A DNA stretch of 64,000 nucleotides from Pseudoscleropodium purum (GCA_963969395.1 OZ017799.1:8186501-8250500); one strand, 5' to 3'. Positions 1-13,236 are shown, numbered from the stretch's first letter. Made by a program: numbers and translations. The notes: a model not told the origin generated them from the letters alone.

Positions 1-125
1 CAACTATACCCAGGTGGACTCATTGGTATTTGGTGGGTTGGGTGGTTGTATGTGGGTATTGGTTGGTTGGCTACTAGCCATATGTGGGTATCGATTGGGT
101 TGGCTGTTGGCCTCCCAAACTAATC
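1..125. repeat. Degenerate G/T-rich minisatellite beside LTR-like copy A
   Basis: About three imperfect units built on the theme TATGTGGGTA followed by TTGGTTGGTTGGC fill the first 125 bases, and the array runs off the window edge. It lies at the U5 side of LTR-like copy A (which is on the minus strand). The other two copies of that family also have tandem or degenerate repeats on the same side. No coding potential is seen. Confidence 0.5.
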
Positions 126-157
126 CAAACAAAACATAGTGTTAATTTTAAGGTTGT

Positions 158-2205
158 TGCTTGCCTATTTGGATTTCCTTTTGGGGACCCCTTAACTAGA
201 TCTAAATTGAAAACTCTAAAGCAAAACTTAGCTTTAAATTTCTACCTAAATTTCAAGCAAAACAAACAACAATAGAATCTTTTAAATAAAAATTTAGTAA
301 AAGAACAAAGCTTCACTGTATGGATAGTCAATCCCCAAATTTTGAACAAAAGTTTGCCAATGTTAGTAATAACACACAATTTTTAGAGCTTGGTTCCTAC
401 CTAAGTCTCTCATTTGCAACGGAATTCAACAACAATACATAGACCACTCATTTCCAAGCTAAATGCTCGGGGGATTTTCTACAACTCTAAGTCATGAAAT
501 CTCACACAAGTCACTAAAACTTTGAAAATGATTAGTATGATTCAATTGATACAAAGCATAACCAAATCCTAAGAATTCTTGACTAATGGCATTGCAAGAA
601 TTTGGTCAAGAATTTCTTAGAGTTAGTACGAAAAAGAGCAATATGACATAAGTAAGCTCAAAAGGACCCCCACGTCTTTCGCAACAAACTCAAAAGATAG
701 AGAAAACATTTAGAAGAAGATAAGCAAATGCTTGAATACAAAAAACACAAAGGTCTTAGGCAAAATACCAAAGAAAACTTGACATCTTGGCCAAAGTTGG
801 CAAAAATGAAAGAAAATTTTTTGGTCCCAAACGACCAAGCAAACACAATGAAGAAAGGGGTGCAAAGGAACTTGATGGGAATCCTTTTATATATTTTTAA
901 GGGCCTCCACCTCCTCCTTTTACTCTAAAGACTAACTAAGTAAATCAAAAACCACTAATACTAACTTTTACAATGCGAAATTCTATCCTATGGCTAATTG
1001 TCCTATATCTTTTGAGGGAAAATTCCAAATGAAAAATGAATTGTGCCATTGGCTTTACAAGACCCAAATTCACCTAATGACCTCCTAACCCTCAACTTTC
1101 TAGTTAAAATCCTTTACAAAAGACAAAGTTTTTAATCCTAGTGAAAAAAGTGAAAAACCTTAGTTTTGGAGTTTGTGGTTTTTGCTAATTTTGATTAGCC
1201 AAGGTTGTTTGGAAGGTCCAAAAATTTAAACGTAAAGTTCAAAATGACTCAATTTGGCCTTTGTATGCTTGTAGTTTGATGGTCAATTTGCGGAATGTTT
1301 TAAAATTCCATTAAAATTTGTTGTGCTGACGGTTTGGGTAGTTATCATTGTCAGAATGTCACAAAATTTGATCAGAGGCTTATATAGATTTAAATACACT
1401 ATCCTAATTTTTAGAAGGATTTTACCATCAACAAATGAATTTCCATGAATTTTTCCATCTTTGGTAACAATAGTTGACTTCCTACAAAGTAATGTTTTGT
1501 AATTTGAAAAATTATGAGATTTTTTGAGTGACTTTTAGAAAGTCTCCAAATCCTCTATGCAAAGTTTCAAGTCCAACTTGCACTTTTCAAAAGAGAAATA
1601 AATTCACTTATCTTGATTTTAATTCCTCCAGAAATGAATCATTCATGTACGAAAGAATCTTTGCAATCTAGCTTCACCGTTATGCTCCTAGCATATTTTT
1701 ATGTTAAAAACACCTTTCATCTTGTAGCAACTACCTACCTATAGTATCTGTGGATTTTACCTGCAAAGTTATATGTGATAGCCAATTTCCAACTTTCACA
1801 TTTGTAATGTGATTTTCACCTAATCTTTGGCTATGAACTTCTATGCGACTAGGAAAGCTAGATTGATCCTATCCTTGTTAAATTTAGCTAATATTGCCTC
1901 ATGCACTTTGTTTGGTAAAATCCTATATGAAATCTAATGATGTGTTTTTTCCATGTTTGATTCTAGGGCTAGAACTACTCTCAAACCCTTAAATCAACAC
2001 TCCAACACCTAATTAGACTCTAAAGTTAACAAAATGAAGTATTTATGGAACTTCTAGGATTTTTGGAACAATAACCCATAAGCGTAGAGGGGTTTTCCAA
2101 TTATTTTCTAAACTCACTTTTCTTTTGACAATAATTACCCATAAAATGAGCAAAAAGCAAAAAAAAGAAAATTTCGAGACCTAGGTGAAATTTACGGGGT
2201 TCATA
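158..2205 (-). mobile_element. LTR-like repeat, copy A (about 2.0 kb)
   Basis: This segment aligns by eye over its whole length with copies at 18444-20662 (same orientation) and 56857-58865 (opposite orientation). Shared landmarks include the stretch around 300-480, the TATA-like motif at 883-893 (read on the minus strand), and the end near 2160-2205, which reads TGTGAGCC-like on the minus strand in the best-preserved copy. Length, TG...CA-type ends and an internal TATA box suggest a long terminal repeat. The ends are approximate: no target duplication, primer-binding site or polymerase gene was found next to it, so it may be a solo LTR or part of a large non-autonomous element. Short open frames inside it are chance. 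Confidence 0.6.
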
Positions 2206-4200
2206 CATTCCATATATACATAAATCTAGAAAGTCAATTTCAAATTTTTGTTTCTAAAAAAAGGATTTTAAAAGAAATTTTATAAGTTATTTGGATTGCA
2301 TATCATTCATTGGAAATTATATATTATACAATAATTCTTAACCATGTAGTCAAAAATTATGAATTTTCTTGGGCCTTAAAACTACTCCTTCAACATATGT
2401 TGTGTGAAAATTTCAAAGAAAAAAATGAAAATTCTATTCATAGTAAGTTGCCCAAAATTTTTATGTTGTAAAAAAACATTGTAAACTTAGTCCAATAGGG
2501 ATTAACCTATCTCAAATGTCTTGCATTTTGTCACAACTTAGGAAGGAAGTAGTAGGATGGATGGATTGTTCAACTTTCTTGCATTATCTCACTCGCAGTT
2601 TCAAGGTATGAGCTTCCTATATTGCTTGATGAGTTTAGTAGAGCTTGAACCTAGACCAATCAGCTAAGGTAATAGAAACTTAATTAGCCAATTGAATCTA
2701 TGATTTGGTGACTAATTTTGCTTTCATGAAATTTTTATCACCTTTATTTGAGGATTTTTAGGTTCCATTCTTTAGAATTTTTGTCGTTTGAGAGAATTTC
2801 ACATTGGATTTGAATTTGGTTAAGTTACTTAATAGAAAGGTGAAACTTATTTTATCCTTTTTTGTTAACCTTTGAGGTTTTTAGTCAAAATGTATTTTTT
2901 GAGTTTGAGAACAATTATTGAAATGAAGCTTACAAGTCAAGTTTCTACTCAAATTTGAAAATTTTAAGGATTCATAAATTTGAATTTTCTTTTGCAATTT
3001 GAACTTTGGATCTATTACATAGATTATTGATTTTCTAATTTTAGGATAACATGGAAAAATTTTCAACATGGTATTTTATACAAGTAGTATAATTTATACC
3101 TATAGAAAATATTAAAAAATACTAAAAAATATTAAATTTGATACAAATTTTTCACTTTTTATTCAATAATTTGCAATAATTCCGTAATTTCATAGAAGAC
3201 TAAATTTTTTATGACTTAATCTAATTTTGTCTCAAAACAAATTTGTGGTTTCTAGTGGAAAACTAGTTGGAGTACCATGGATTTATTTTGAGACAAAGGG
3301 AGTAGAAGACATGTAATCATATCTTAAGAAATAAATAAGAATGGTGTGACCATGAGGTTTTGCCTTAGGTAAACAACAATATTAGTTCATCAATAGTGGA
3401 TAGTAGAAAAATTAAACAAAAAAAATATGAAATTAATAATGTATATATGTGTATGTGTATATATATATATGAATACAAGAAAGGGGCATTCAATCAATCA
3501 AACAGAAAAGGGACCAATTTGACTACTTGGACCCTATTTCAACCAACTTCTAACCTAGTTGTGTAGTGTGATTACAATTGTAAATAGGATTTGAAAACTC
3601 AATTTTGAAAACCACAATCAATGAAAAAATTAATGCCATAGTCCATATCCAAAAGATAGACAAAGATAATAATTTTTTATACACAAGTAGTTGCAAAATG
3701 GTAGAGAGAGCTAATAATTTTTTTTCCCACGGAACATATATAATGAGTGCTCCTAAAATCATGTTGTGCCTTAAAGCACACTCTAATGTATGCCCCGAAA
3801 TGGAATGGTATAAGCATGTACAAAGAATTATTAGAGTGAGATGTGGCGGCTTTTGATTATATCAAAGTTATTACAATTGAATACATAGGCTTCATCACTC
3901 ACATAGTAAATTATGAAGATTTAAGTCTCTAATAAGCCTTTCCACTGCTTATTGCTTTACAAGTTTGTATTGTTTTTTGAATATTAATAATACAATTTTA
4001 GCTCCATGCCTTTCACTTTTGACGCCCTAGGAGGGGGAGCTTTTGAATGTGGCCATTGATTGTGAAGGTTGCTTATAAGCTGTTTTCATCAACCTACTAT
4101 CAAAACTTTGTAATCTTGCTGTGGTCTCATATTCACATGAATCAAAAAATTGATTGTGCACTTCATTCTTTTTGTACACCTCCCTTTGCTTTCTTGTTCT
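2206..4200. other. AT-rich intergenic sequence, no gene seen
   Basis: No coding pattern is recognisable on either strand. A purine-rich tail near 3286-3304 (a GAGACAAAGGGAGTA string) resembles one end of a Stowaway-type MITE, but no matching left end was found. A TA/TG microsatellite lies at about 3439-3470. Confidence 0.5.
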
Positions 4201-4289
4201 TATTATTGCCTATTTAGCCTTCAAATTACCTACAATCCAATTTGTGACGGTTCTGGGTGTACCTATGTTAGAGAGAGGAACTTTGAAGT

Positions 4290-5990
4290 TTGAAAAAGAG
4301 ATCGGAGGTATTTTTGCCTCCAACACCTAACAATGTAGCAATAAATAAAAAATCCAATTGGAATAAACTCACATACAAAAATCACTATAATCCAACAAAT
4401 ATATATATACCCTCAATCTTGAACTATGAAAGTAACCCCCCACTAAAATTCCCACCACAAAATATAGCTACTACATTGATGGATCATTTATACCACCGAA
4501 ACAACATGTAGATGGCCATTGGATACGAGAAAAAGCAAGATATCGCATATACAATCCCTCCAAAGAAGAAATACAAATCTCCAAATGACTATTGGTCTTT
4601 AAACTAGTTTTAGAGCCAAGCTAATGGCTATACATAAAACACTACATTTCATCACTACCAAATATCCATATGAACTAGTACACATATTCATTGATTGTTT
4701 GAATTGCATACATATACTCAATACACAATTAAAACATCTTACTCTACACCGTAATCATGTAGAGAAAACTATATTAGAATCTATGGTAGAAATGCTACAA
4801 AGTCAAACACAACCTACAACAATCTCCAAAATCAAAGCCCACATTAATATTAAAGGGAATGAAGAAGTAGACAAACTTGCTAAAAATGGCACCACAAAGG
4901 AATACAAATTTGCCTCAAAACCACAAGAATTTGCACACACCATGCCATTCTACTACCAAAAAGATAAATGGCTTGGTCCAATCCAATGACTTGACAAAGG
5001 TCCAGTTAGATGCCTCAAACATATATCACCAAGTATGATCTTGATAAAAACTTGGACATATTAGCACAATGATTCCCTAACATTTGCAAATGGACACTTA
5101 GCCTTGACATAGATAATGACCTCTCTAACACATTTTGGAATAACCCTGAAATAATAGACTTACAAAAAACAAGCCTACTCAAATTCCGCACTGGCCAATA
5201 CATGGAAAATGTTGGAAAACAACTATTTTTTGACATAATAAGATTTCCATCCATTACATACTCCTTATGTTATTCAAATGACATAGACACATGGCTCCAT
5301 GTTTTCCTCAAATGCAACCAACACCATATACATGCCCTTCGATTCAAAAGACATAACAAAGCAGTATGGGAATTGAGAAAGCTATTCCTATGTACCAAAA
5401 AAACTAGAAACTATACTTTCATGAATGTAGGTACATTCAACAACAACCCATGAGAAAACACAATCCCCTGTGGCTCCTACCTTGCTTGTGTGAAAGACAA
5501 AGATGTCACTGCAATGCTAGATTCAAACTAGACATCCTATGTGTTAGAGGACTCCCCTACTACAATGACCCACCAACCAATCCAAACAATAATATCACAA
5601 TACAATTCATTAAATTTACATACTCTAATGAGAGATTCTTGTAACTAACAATAGATAATAAAATCCAAAAATACCAACCACTAATTAATAGCATCATTGT
5701 CCAAGGATGGAATGTAGATCCATTCATTGTCATTACAGTAGGAGCTAGAGGAAGAACACATACACCATCAATAAAACTCCTTGAAACCAAATTAAAGCTA
5801 CCTATAATGCTCTACTACACACATTCAAAATAATCAACACCATTGCTATACAATTTGCTGGATCCATCATTTACACAAAAGAAAAATAGAAAATAACCAA
5901 CTACTTCTAACAAAATGAAGAATGTTACAATAAAATAAAATTTAAAAGTACATATACATATACAAATACAAATAAAACAAAATAAATTAA
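4290..5990 (+). pseudogene. Decayed non-LTR retroelement, RNase H and zinc-knuckle-like 3' part
   Basis: The frame 4624-4989 reads as an RNase H domain. It has IFIDCLNCIHIL (one of the acidic strands) and, 65-70 residues later, KIKAHINIKGNEEVDKLAK, the C-terminal RNase H motif with its histidine and an acidic residue in the final helix. Downstream, 5202-5453 carries a C-x8-H-x4-C pattern (CYSNDIDTWLHVFLKC), as found after RNase H in LINE-type ORF2 proteins. Further coding traces in shifted frames reach about 5830, followed by an A-rich stretch to about 5990. Stops and frame changes break it, and no intact reverse transcriptase or endonuclease is visible upstream. It is a dead 3' fragment. The family name is an inference. 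Confidence 0.65.
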
Positions 5991-6079
5991 ATTAGAAAGA
6001 AGTGATGCAAAAAGGGAGTGATGAAGATCACTTTTTATTTGTGTTAAATATGGATGTTAGCACTTATCTTAGATAGGGA

Positions 6080-6290
6080 GGATGGGGCCAATTGGTTGGA
6101 ACAACTTTCCTGCCTATGATAACTCACTAGTAGCATTAAGCCATGTGTATGATGCTATTACACAAATAGGCCGATGGGAATCAAACCCGGACCACATTCA
6201 CATGATACGTAGTTCTTTTCCAACCAACCTTTGTATTCATGACTTGGTGACCCAACACTGCTACACATTGCATTTGTAACCCACAATTAC
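6080..6290 (-). mobile_element. tRNA-derived SINE-like element
   Basis: On the minus strand a B-box-like string (GGTTTGATTCC, 6177-6187) sits about 30-50 bases after an A-box/D-arm-like stretch (GGTTGGTTGGAAAAG, about 6214-6230). This is the spacing of a tRNA-type polymerase III promoter. No full tRNA cloverleaf folds, so a SINE head or old tRNA relic is more likely than a functional tRNA. Ends are approximate. Confidence 0.4.
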
Positions 6291-9200
6291 CCAACCACTT
6301 CAACCTTGGTTACTTTATTTTGGTTATTGATAACTAAAGTGACTATTCTCGAAAGGGAAGAGTAGTTTTGTATCAATGGCCCTTGATCCAATGGACATTA
6401 GCTCATTGTCATTACGAATAGACACTTTATTCACACTGGCCTCCTAATAGAGGCCAAAGTTCCTTATATATATGCCTCTATAATGAAATTTTGTTTCATT
6501 TGTTTCCAAAAAAAAAGAAAAAAAGAAGAAGAGGTCATAGGCCCGTGCTTCAGGGATAAAATTGTCATGAATGCAAGATGCTAAATCATGCCCAAGAAAT
6601 GGGCCCAATAGGGTAATTTGGGGGTTCACCGGGGATAAATGTAAAAAGAAAACCCCTATTTTGAGTTGTTCTAAGGTATGTTCTTGATCTCTCCTAGTTA
6701 ATTTGGGGTCTCTGATTGCAATCATGAACTCAAATTTTTCAAAAAGAAATTTGAGTGAAAAATAAAAAATTCCTGCATTTTCCCCTGGGGTAAATGTAGC
6801 CTCCTGGGCTCATTTCCTGGGCGTGATTTAACGTCCTGCGTCATGAATGTACCCAGACGGATGCTCGTCCCTTAACGTATGTAGATAAATCTAGTGACCC
6901 ATGTGGCTCCACGAATGGATGCACGGGGATCTGCGAGCAACGAATCAACGACCAGACCACACAAGTACTCCGAAGGACGTGCCTAATTTTATTCGAGCTT
7001 CGAATATTCGACTTGCAGGGCTGTTATCCAGTTCATTCTTGCTGGCGGTGGTCCCTGACGTGCAGAAGTCAGAATGCTCACGTGTTACCTGAATTTTAAT
7101 AGAATTAGATAATAGATACGTGTAGCAGGACTACTGTACTGTATGCAGCTACTCAATTACTGTAATTATTCATACTGTACATCGTTGGTAAGGTAAGATC
7201 AATTCTCCTCCTGAAGACCTGAACCGACATCTTCAGACAATTCAGAGAAATGAAAGAATCCTGCAAAATCATATTGCACTCCGTTCTATCTTAATGATCA
7301 CACAGGCTGCAAGAATTGGGCTACGTTCAGTTTTAAGTTGAACATATCAAAATAGTCAGTAAGTGATGAAATTAATGACCCAGACAGCGGAATAATCTGG
7401 TCCCATGCCAGTCAGGGTGGACGAGTCATCCTTGGTTATTTTTTTTTTGGGACGAACTGAACGAAATTCGAATTGGAGAACAAACAGGCAGGCAGGGAAA
7501 TTGTCCATGTAGTTCAACAATAAAACAACAGGCAGGCAGGCTGGAGGGCAGCCCCACAAATTACGCACAAGCGGTGCATGGACCCAACTAACCTTCATAT
7601 CTCTGCGCTCACACACCGCGCAGTCGTCCTTAATTTCGAGAGAGGTCGTCGAATTGTTGATTTTCAAGCCTGTGAGCCACAATTCATATGGCGTCCGCCT
7701 GTCAGCCCGGTCTTATCAGGCACAGTTTCGAAGAAGGATTCAGTCATTGACTTTATATTGTACTACAGAATGGAAACCCTGGCATTGCGGTGGCACGGCA
7801 GGTGGGCAGGTGGATGTGCTAAGCACTGTTTACTTTTAAAAGAACGACGAGGTTAATTTTGACTCTGAGCCCCTATCTTTGCACCCCATGCACTTTGTGT
7901 GACGGCGTCAGAACTGGTTTGACCTGCAGCATATGAAATGGTTACTGTACTGTTCTTATTCAAACAAAGAAAAGAAAAACATATGAAATGGGCTGCAGAG
8001 TATGTACATGGCCCCTTTTCCAAAAAGAGACCGTATGAAATGGCTCCACAAGGCAGACCAAGTGGCAGACACGTCTGTCCCGCAGGCCGGCGGGGGCCAC
8101 GGTAACGCTGTCTCCACCGAAACTCCGCAAGAGGTGACGAAAGGAGGATATGATCGTTTGGACACCCAAAAACAAAAACAGAAACATAGTACCGGTATCC
8201 TCAGAAATTACGGTCGAATGAGCTAGCAACAGTGAGTCGTAGGACTTCCTCTAAAACCCTAAGCTCTTCTTTCTGCTCATTGAGTCTCATTAGAGAGAAT
8301 GCCTTGGTCCCTTGACGATGGGAATTTTATCTCTTTTTTTCCCTAGAAAAAATCGAGTCATTATGTGTCAAAATACAAAGTAAAATAAATTGAAAGTCAA
8401 CATAACTACTCTGGGGAATAGAGGGGAGAGAAGTCAAGGGACCAAGGCATCTCCAATGATCTCCACTCAGCAATTTCAGTGAAATCGTTGACATCAGTGA
8501 CGAACTGGGTGTAGGAGGTGTCTGGGGCTAGACCAATATTTTGGGGGGCAATACAGCCCATAACCTACATCAACCTCCAACAAGGTCCCAATGAATGGCA
8601 GTACATTTGGAGGAATGGATCACTCGTTGGCCCTTTAGAGGCTATATCACAGAAAGGAATGCTAGTGTAGACCTGTTGCTGTAGAAACGACGCCACTGAA
8701 ACAACGTATAGGAGACACCGAAAAATTGCATGGAGACCTAACTTTCCATTACTACCGAGACCTATTGCTTTTTGTGCCAAAAGAGTAGGGATGAAGTGCA
8801 AGACTGCAAGGGAGTGGGGATGTTCAATGACTTTGCTTGAATCAATTCACTTTGTGAGTGTTAGTGATGAGGACTGTAAGTCAATCACTCCAGCTGCAAT
8901 GGGATTTATAGTGCTCGCCAAGAGTGGTTTACCGAGGCACTAGGGAGTGGATGAATGATCTGATAGTATATTGCTCGGAGATTTCTGCGCTTACCTGGAG
9001 CAGCGATCTGCTGATGAGTCTTTGCTTTCGTTTCCTGCTGTAGCTGCTTGCCGATTGTCGCGGTCTCTCGATGATTAATTCTCTGTGATGGAGCTGCTCT
9101 TTCACGATGAGTGTCAAATCGTAGCGCCCCGTGCTTATTAGGATGGTGATGAGGACCCGATTGCTCTTGAGAGGTTGTCATCACTTGTGTTGCGCAGATT

Positions 9201-9610
9201 CACGTGTGAAAACGGTGGGCTGCGTGGGTGAAAGGTCATTTTCGTGCTTGATGAAGTGTATCATCTCGTCAACTAGTAGCCTAGCTATCTCTTCACCTAC
9301 ATTCATTTCTATTTATCACATGAAAGTGCCTTATTTAGGTGGCACTCTATTCAGGCAAACTAAAATGTTCAGGAAAGACCGAAGAATCTATAACTGGATA
9401 GCCTCGACTCCCTCGAGAGTAAGCTTAGTACTGAGTTCGTTTTCTTAGCTTAGGAAAACAGTTTGTAGTGGGAAGAGGGCTCACCATCAGCTGGGGATCG
9501 CAGTTGGGCAGGGACTAAAGTAGTAACAGTGGAGAACAAAAGCGTGGAATTAATGTCTGGACAGTGGAAGAAGCAGGTGCTGCGAGTGGCAGCCATCAAG
9601 GGCAAGGAGG
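6291..9610. other. Intergenic region upstream of the receptor kinase, no gene recognised
   Basis: Composition is more balanced than in the flanking AT-rich DNA, and several open frames of 60-108 codons occur on both strands, but none shows a recognisable domain. A purine tract with A-runs at about 6507-6533 may be the tail of a retroposed element. CAGGCAGG direct repeats occur near 7487-7540. A strong inverted repeat is described separately. The promoter of the receptor kinase must lie in the right part of this stretch, but I could not pick a convincing TATA box. Confidence 0.5.
8299..8450. repeat. Perfect 18-bp inverted repeat, hairpin or MITE-like
   Basis: ATGCCTTGGTCCCTTGAC at 8299-8316 is repeated exactly in inverted orientation at 8433-8450. 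Weaker symmetry extends outwards to roughly 8280 and 8470. The arms are 116 bases apart. It could be a small MITE or a foldback RNA precursor. No target duplication is clear. Confidence 0.6.
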
Positions 9611-9616
9611 CTCACC

Positions 9617-12600
9617 ATGGATCCAAATCCCAGAGAGAGGATACGGTGCTCAGCAGAAATGCGCAAAACTTCATGCCTCATTTGGGCGGTCGTAAAATTA
9701 TATCTTCTCTGTCTCCTTCCATTTTGCGCAGCTCTTAATTCTGAAGGTAAATTTGTCCAACTTTTAGGCTGACAATTGTGTAGTTTTGAATTATTTTCTT
9801 TCAATGGAAGGGTAAACGTCACTAGGATGAAATTTAACAAAAATGTCGATGACGGACCTGTGCAGGATTTGCGCTCGCCGACTTCCGGAATAATGTCCTA
9901 GATCCTGGCAGAGTGCTCCGCAGCTGGAATTATTCCGATGAATCACCTTGCAAGTGGAGAGGCATTGTTTGCGACAATGTCACCAACCATGTCATCAGAG
10001 TGTACCAAACCCGTCATACTTCTTGTATCTTGCTCGTCAGAAATATTAAATTGTTTATGAATATCAAATCAGGTTAGATGCATCTTGCTGAATTCAAATG
10101 TGTACCTGATTCTCTTTGTTATGCGTAGGAACCTGCCGAGATCGCGCTTGAGTGGTACGATCAGTCCGCAGCTCACAGAATTGCCCCAACTGCGTCGCTT
10201 GTAAGCCTAATCTTCATATCGAGTTTGCAATGTAATTGGTGCAACACCGTTTCTTCAGAATAGCACTCCAGTTTTTTGGATTGTACTTCGCTTTCAAATT
10301 TCTTGATGGCTGACCTTGGGGAGACAACATTATGACAGGGGCCTGCACTTCAACAATCTCACTGGAGTTATTCCATCATCGATTGCGAATCTAAAATACT
10401 TGCGGGTCCTGTGAGCATTTACAATTCTAACTTCTAGGCATGGTTGAAACATTAATGAAAACAGAGTGGCTATCGACTGTTGAGGTTCTTGAAGCAGGAT
10501 TCGTTAATCTGAATTGTCACGTGGAAGATAATTCTTCTATTCACTATATTGCAGGTACTTGCACCAGAATAATCTGACGGGATCGTTACCTGGTGCATTA
10601 GGTGTCATACCGGCTCTTCGAATATTGTGAGTTTCTACGTTCCCATGTATCTTGTGTGCTGCTGCTCCTCGTTTGCACTAACTCTTGTTTGCCACAACGG
10701 GCTCTGAAAACAGTGGCAAGACCACAGTGAAGCATGACTTCATTTGTCTCGTTATTAATTGAAGAAAAATCCTAAAGCACAGAGTGACGAAATGATTAGT
10801 CTAATTCAAGTTCTTTTCCTAACTCGTGATACTTGCCTAACTCCCGAAACTTGCTAGAGATGTTTCGGGCAACAAGCTGGAGCATTCCATTCCAGCAAGC
10901 TTTGCTAACATGACCTACCTCAAGTTCTTGTAAGCAGCGACCACCTATTTCCAAAATGCATAATTTTAGTTTGTGGATACTGTAGTTCATTTCCTTGTTT
11001 ACATACTAATGTTAAAGTGTTCAACATGAGCAATTGAAATTTGAGATTTACATAATTTGTTGAAGAAAACTTAAATTGGAGAGCTGCTTTGCTGACTTTA
11101 CCAGGAACTTGTCCAACAACTTGCTCTCTGGAGAAGTTCCAGGTGGAGCTATGCTTAATTTCTCAGCATCCTCGTAAGAGTCTCAACCGTTATAGCACAT
11201 TTTAGGATGAAATCTTTCAAGATGCTGCTGGTGTGGAGATTTTAGTACGCTCATGTTACACTCTTGTGATCACATTACAGCTTTGCAGGTAACAGTCTGC
11301 TTTGTGGGAGCTCCTTGTTGGGCTTGCCTGGGTGCGGAAAAGGTCAGTCCTCCTTCCTCTCAACAGTTTTGCGTTTGCCTTAGGTTTAGAACAAGCATAA
11401 TCTTCTGTGTAGTACTGTTTGACAGCCCCGGCAGCAGATCGCCGCAGCTCTGCCACTGCCTTTTGATAGGTCTGGTTTGGTTGTAGATCTGGAAACGATT
11501 CACATTTGTCGTAAAAGTGAAGGTGCATGTAAAACCAACCCTCCCGAATAATTGCCTATGATATTCGGTTGCAGGACATCAGTGGAGTGTTTGGAAAATC
11601 GTCTTACTGTCAGCTGCATTTTTCCTTTTCTTGAAGATAGTAATCGGCTTATTACTCCTCCGTCGTTGCCTGCGACGAGACAAGAACCGCGAGATACACC
11701 TCGGAAAAGGTTAGATTACTTTGTACTTCATAAGCAGCAATCTAAAGGACAAAGGCAGGATTGTACGAGTTGAGACATTTGATGACATTTGATATTGAAC
11801 CAGAGGGCAAGCTAGTGATGTTCAAAGGAGGGGACGATCAACAAGCCGGTCCGACTTCAAAAGCGATGCTGAAAGCTGTTCGCAAACTTCAGAAGAAAGA
11901 CATCGTAGGAGAAGGTGGTTATGGAGTGGTATTCAGAATGGAACTTGGAGACGGGAGGGTTTATGCAGTGAAAAAATTGAAGGATGGTTTAGAAGCTGCC
12001 CTTGGCTTCGAGAATGAGCTGGAGACACTCGGCGAGCTCAAGCATCGCCACTTGGTAAAGCTCAGAGGATATTGCGTTTCACTCACTTCAAAGCTCCTGA
12101 TTTACGATTTCGTCCCCAACGGTACCATGGATCAACTCTTGCACCGTAAGTAGTTCCGAATATTCCTTCTCTTGAAAATTCTGAGGCAATAATCCGAAAG
12201 CTCAGAAAATTCATGAATTCGTTGTTGCACTAAAATATCATCGTGCGCTCATTTCGAGTCAAATCGATCTACTTTCTTGGCAGCACGCACGGAAGAAGAG
12301 AAAAAGATCCCAGTGGACTGGGCAACCAGAATCAAGATAGCTTTTGGGACAGCTCGGGCGCTGGCCTATTTGCATCATGGTTGCCGACCTCGTATAGTAC
12401 ATCGTGATGTAAGCTCAACGAACATACTGTTGGCTGAAACCTTCGAACCGCGTCTCTCTGATTTCGGCTTGGCCAGGTTGCTGGAAAATAACGATTCGCA
12501 TGTCAGTGTGACCATTGGAGGGACATACGGCTACATTGCACCAGGTGGGTTTAACAAGAGTTGTGTCTCGTTCACAGCTTTTGGTATAGTCCCCAGCCCC

Positions 12601-13236
12601 AACCTGTCTTTGAATCGTTACGATGTTGCATTCATTAAGTAGAATAAGAGAAGCCTTGAGAATGTGAGTTCTCTCTAACAAAATGATTCTGTTAAGCACA
12701 AAAGAAGAAAGAAGTCGGTGACTTGCCTGACTCAAATTCTGAAAGTGCAGAGTATGCGCAAACCGGCCAAGCTACTGAAAAATCCGACGTGTACAGTTAT
12801 GGTGTCATTCTGCTGGAGCTTCTCAGCGGGCGCAAGCCCACAGACAGTTCATTCACTGAGGAACATGTCAACCTGGCTGGTTGGGTAAGTTCCTATCGCT
12901 CAAGAGCCTGCTTGGTTTGTCCCAGCGAGTTGGTGATCGAATTATAGCCAAGATATGTTAAAATTTGAACTTGACATACTCTCTTGCGTCCAGGTACGAA
13001 GTTTGCGGGAAATCGGTTTGCAGCTGGAGGCGGTGGACAAGTATCTGAGAGAGACAGCACCGCACGAGGAGCTCGCAACAGCTTTAGAGATTGCTTGCAG
13101 ATGCGTTTCACTTGCGCCGGATGAACGTCCACCAATGTATAAAATCGTCCAATTTCTTGAGCCCCTCGGTGATTTTGAGAGTACAGCATCGGACAATTTT
13201 ACGCCTTCCACCGCTGGGAACTCCCTGAGGATATGA
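9617..13236 (+). CDS. LRR receptor-like protein kinase, FEI/LRR-XIII-like (14 exons)
   Basis: Inferred exons: 9617-9746, 9866-10001, 10129-10200, 10339-10410, 10556-10627, 10858-10929, 11105-11173, 11281-11342, 11448-11474, 11575-11709, 11759-12145, 12284-12544, 12751-12884, 12994-13236. Together they give 623 residues, and all reading phases join. Order: a signal peptide (the internal Met at 9659 gives the more compact one), an N-cap ending CKWRGIVC, five LRRs (four on exons of exactly 72 bp, one of 69 bp), a transmembrane helix near residues 244-265 followed by [10 protein letters not shown], then a kinase. Kinase motifs: GEGGYGVVF (about 333), [19 protein letters not shown] (about 452) and SDFGLARL (about 472), so it is an RD-type kinase likely to be active. 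Five LRRs and LRGYC plus SKLLIYDF in the kinase N-lobe recall FEI1/FEI2, plasma-membrane kinases of cell-wall signalling. Exon 9 (27 bp) is the least certain. GGTYGYIAP replaces the usual AGTxGYxAP. Confidence 0.88.

Noticed and set aside
3286..3304. Stowaway MITE end
   Set aside because: The end-like string has no matching inverted partner within 500 bp upstream.
6165..6260. A tRNA gene
   Set aside because: B-box and A-box-like strings are present but no acceptor or anticodon stem closes; a SINE relic is more likely.
7356..7682. 108-codon minus-strand frame
   Set aside because: No recognisable domain, a competing frame on the other strand and no splice context; not supported as a gene.
12277..12735. 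Kinase exon 12 read through to a stop at 12642, and an antisense frame
   Set aside because: A GT donor after YIAP and an in-phase acceptor at 12751 restore APEY and the rest of the kinase.
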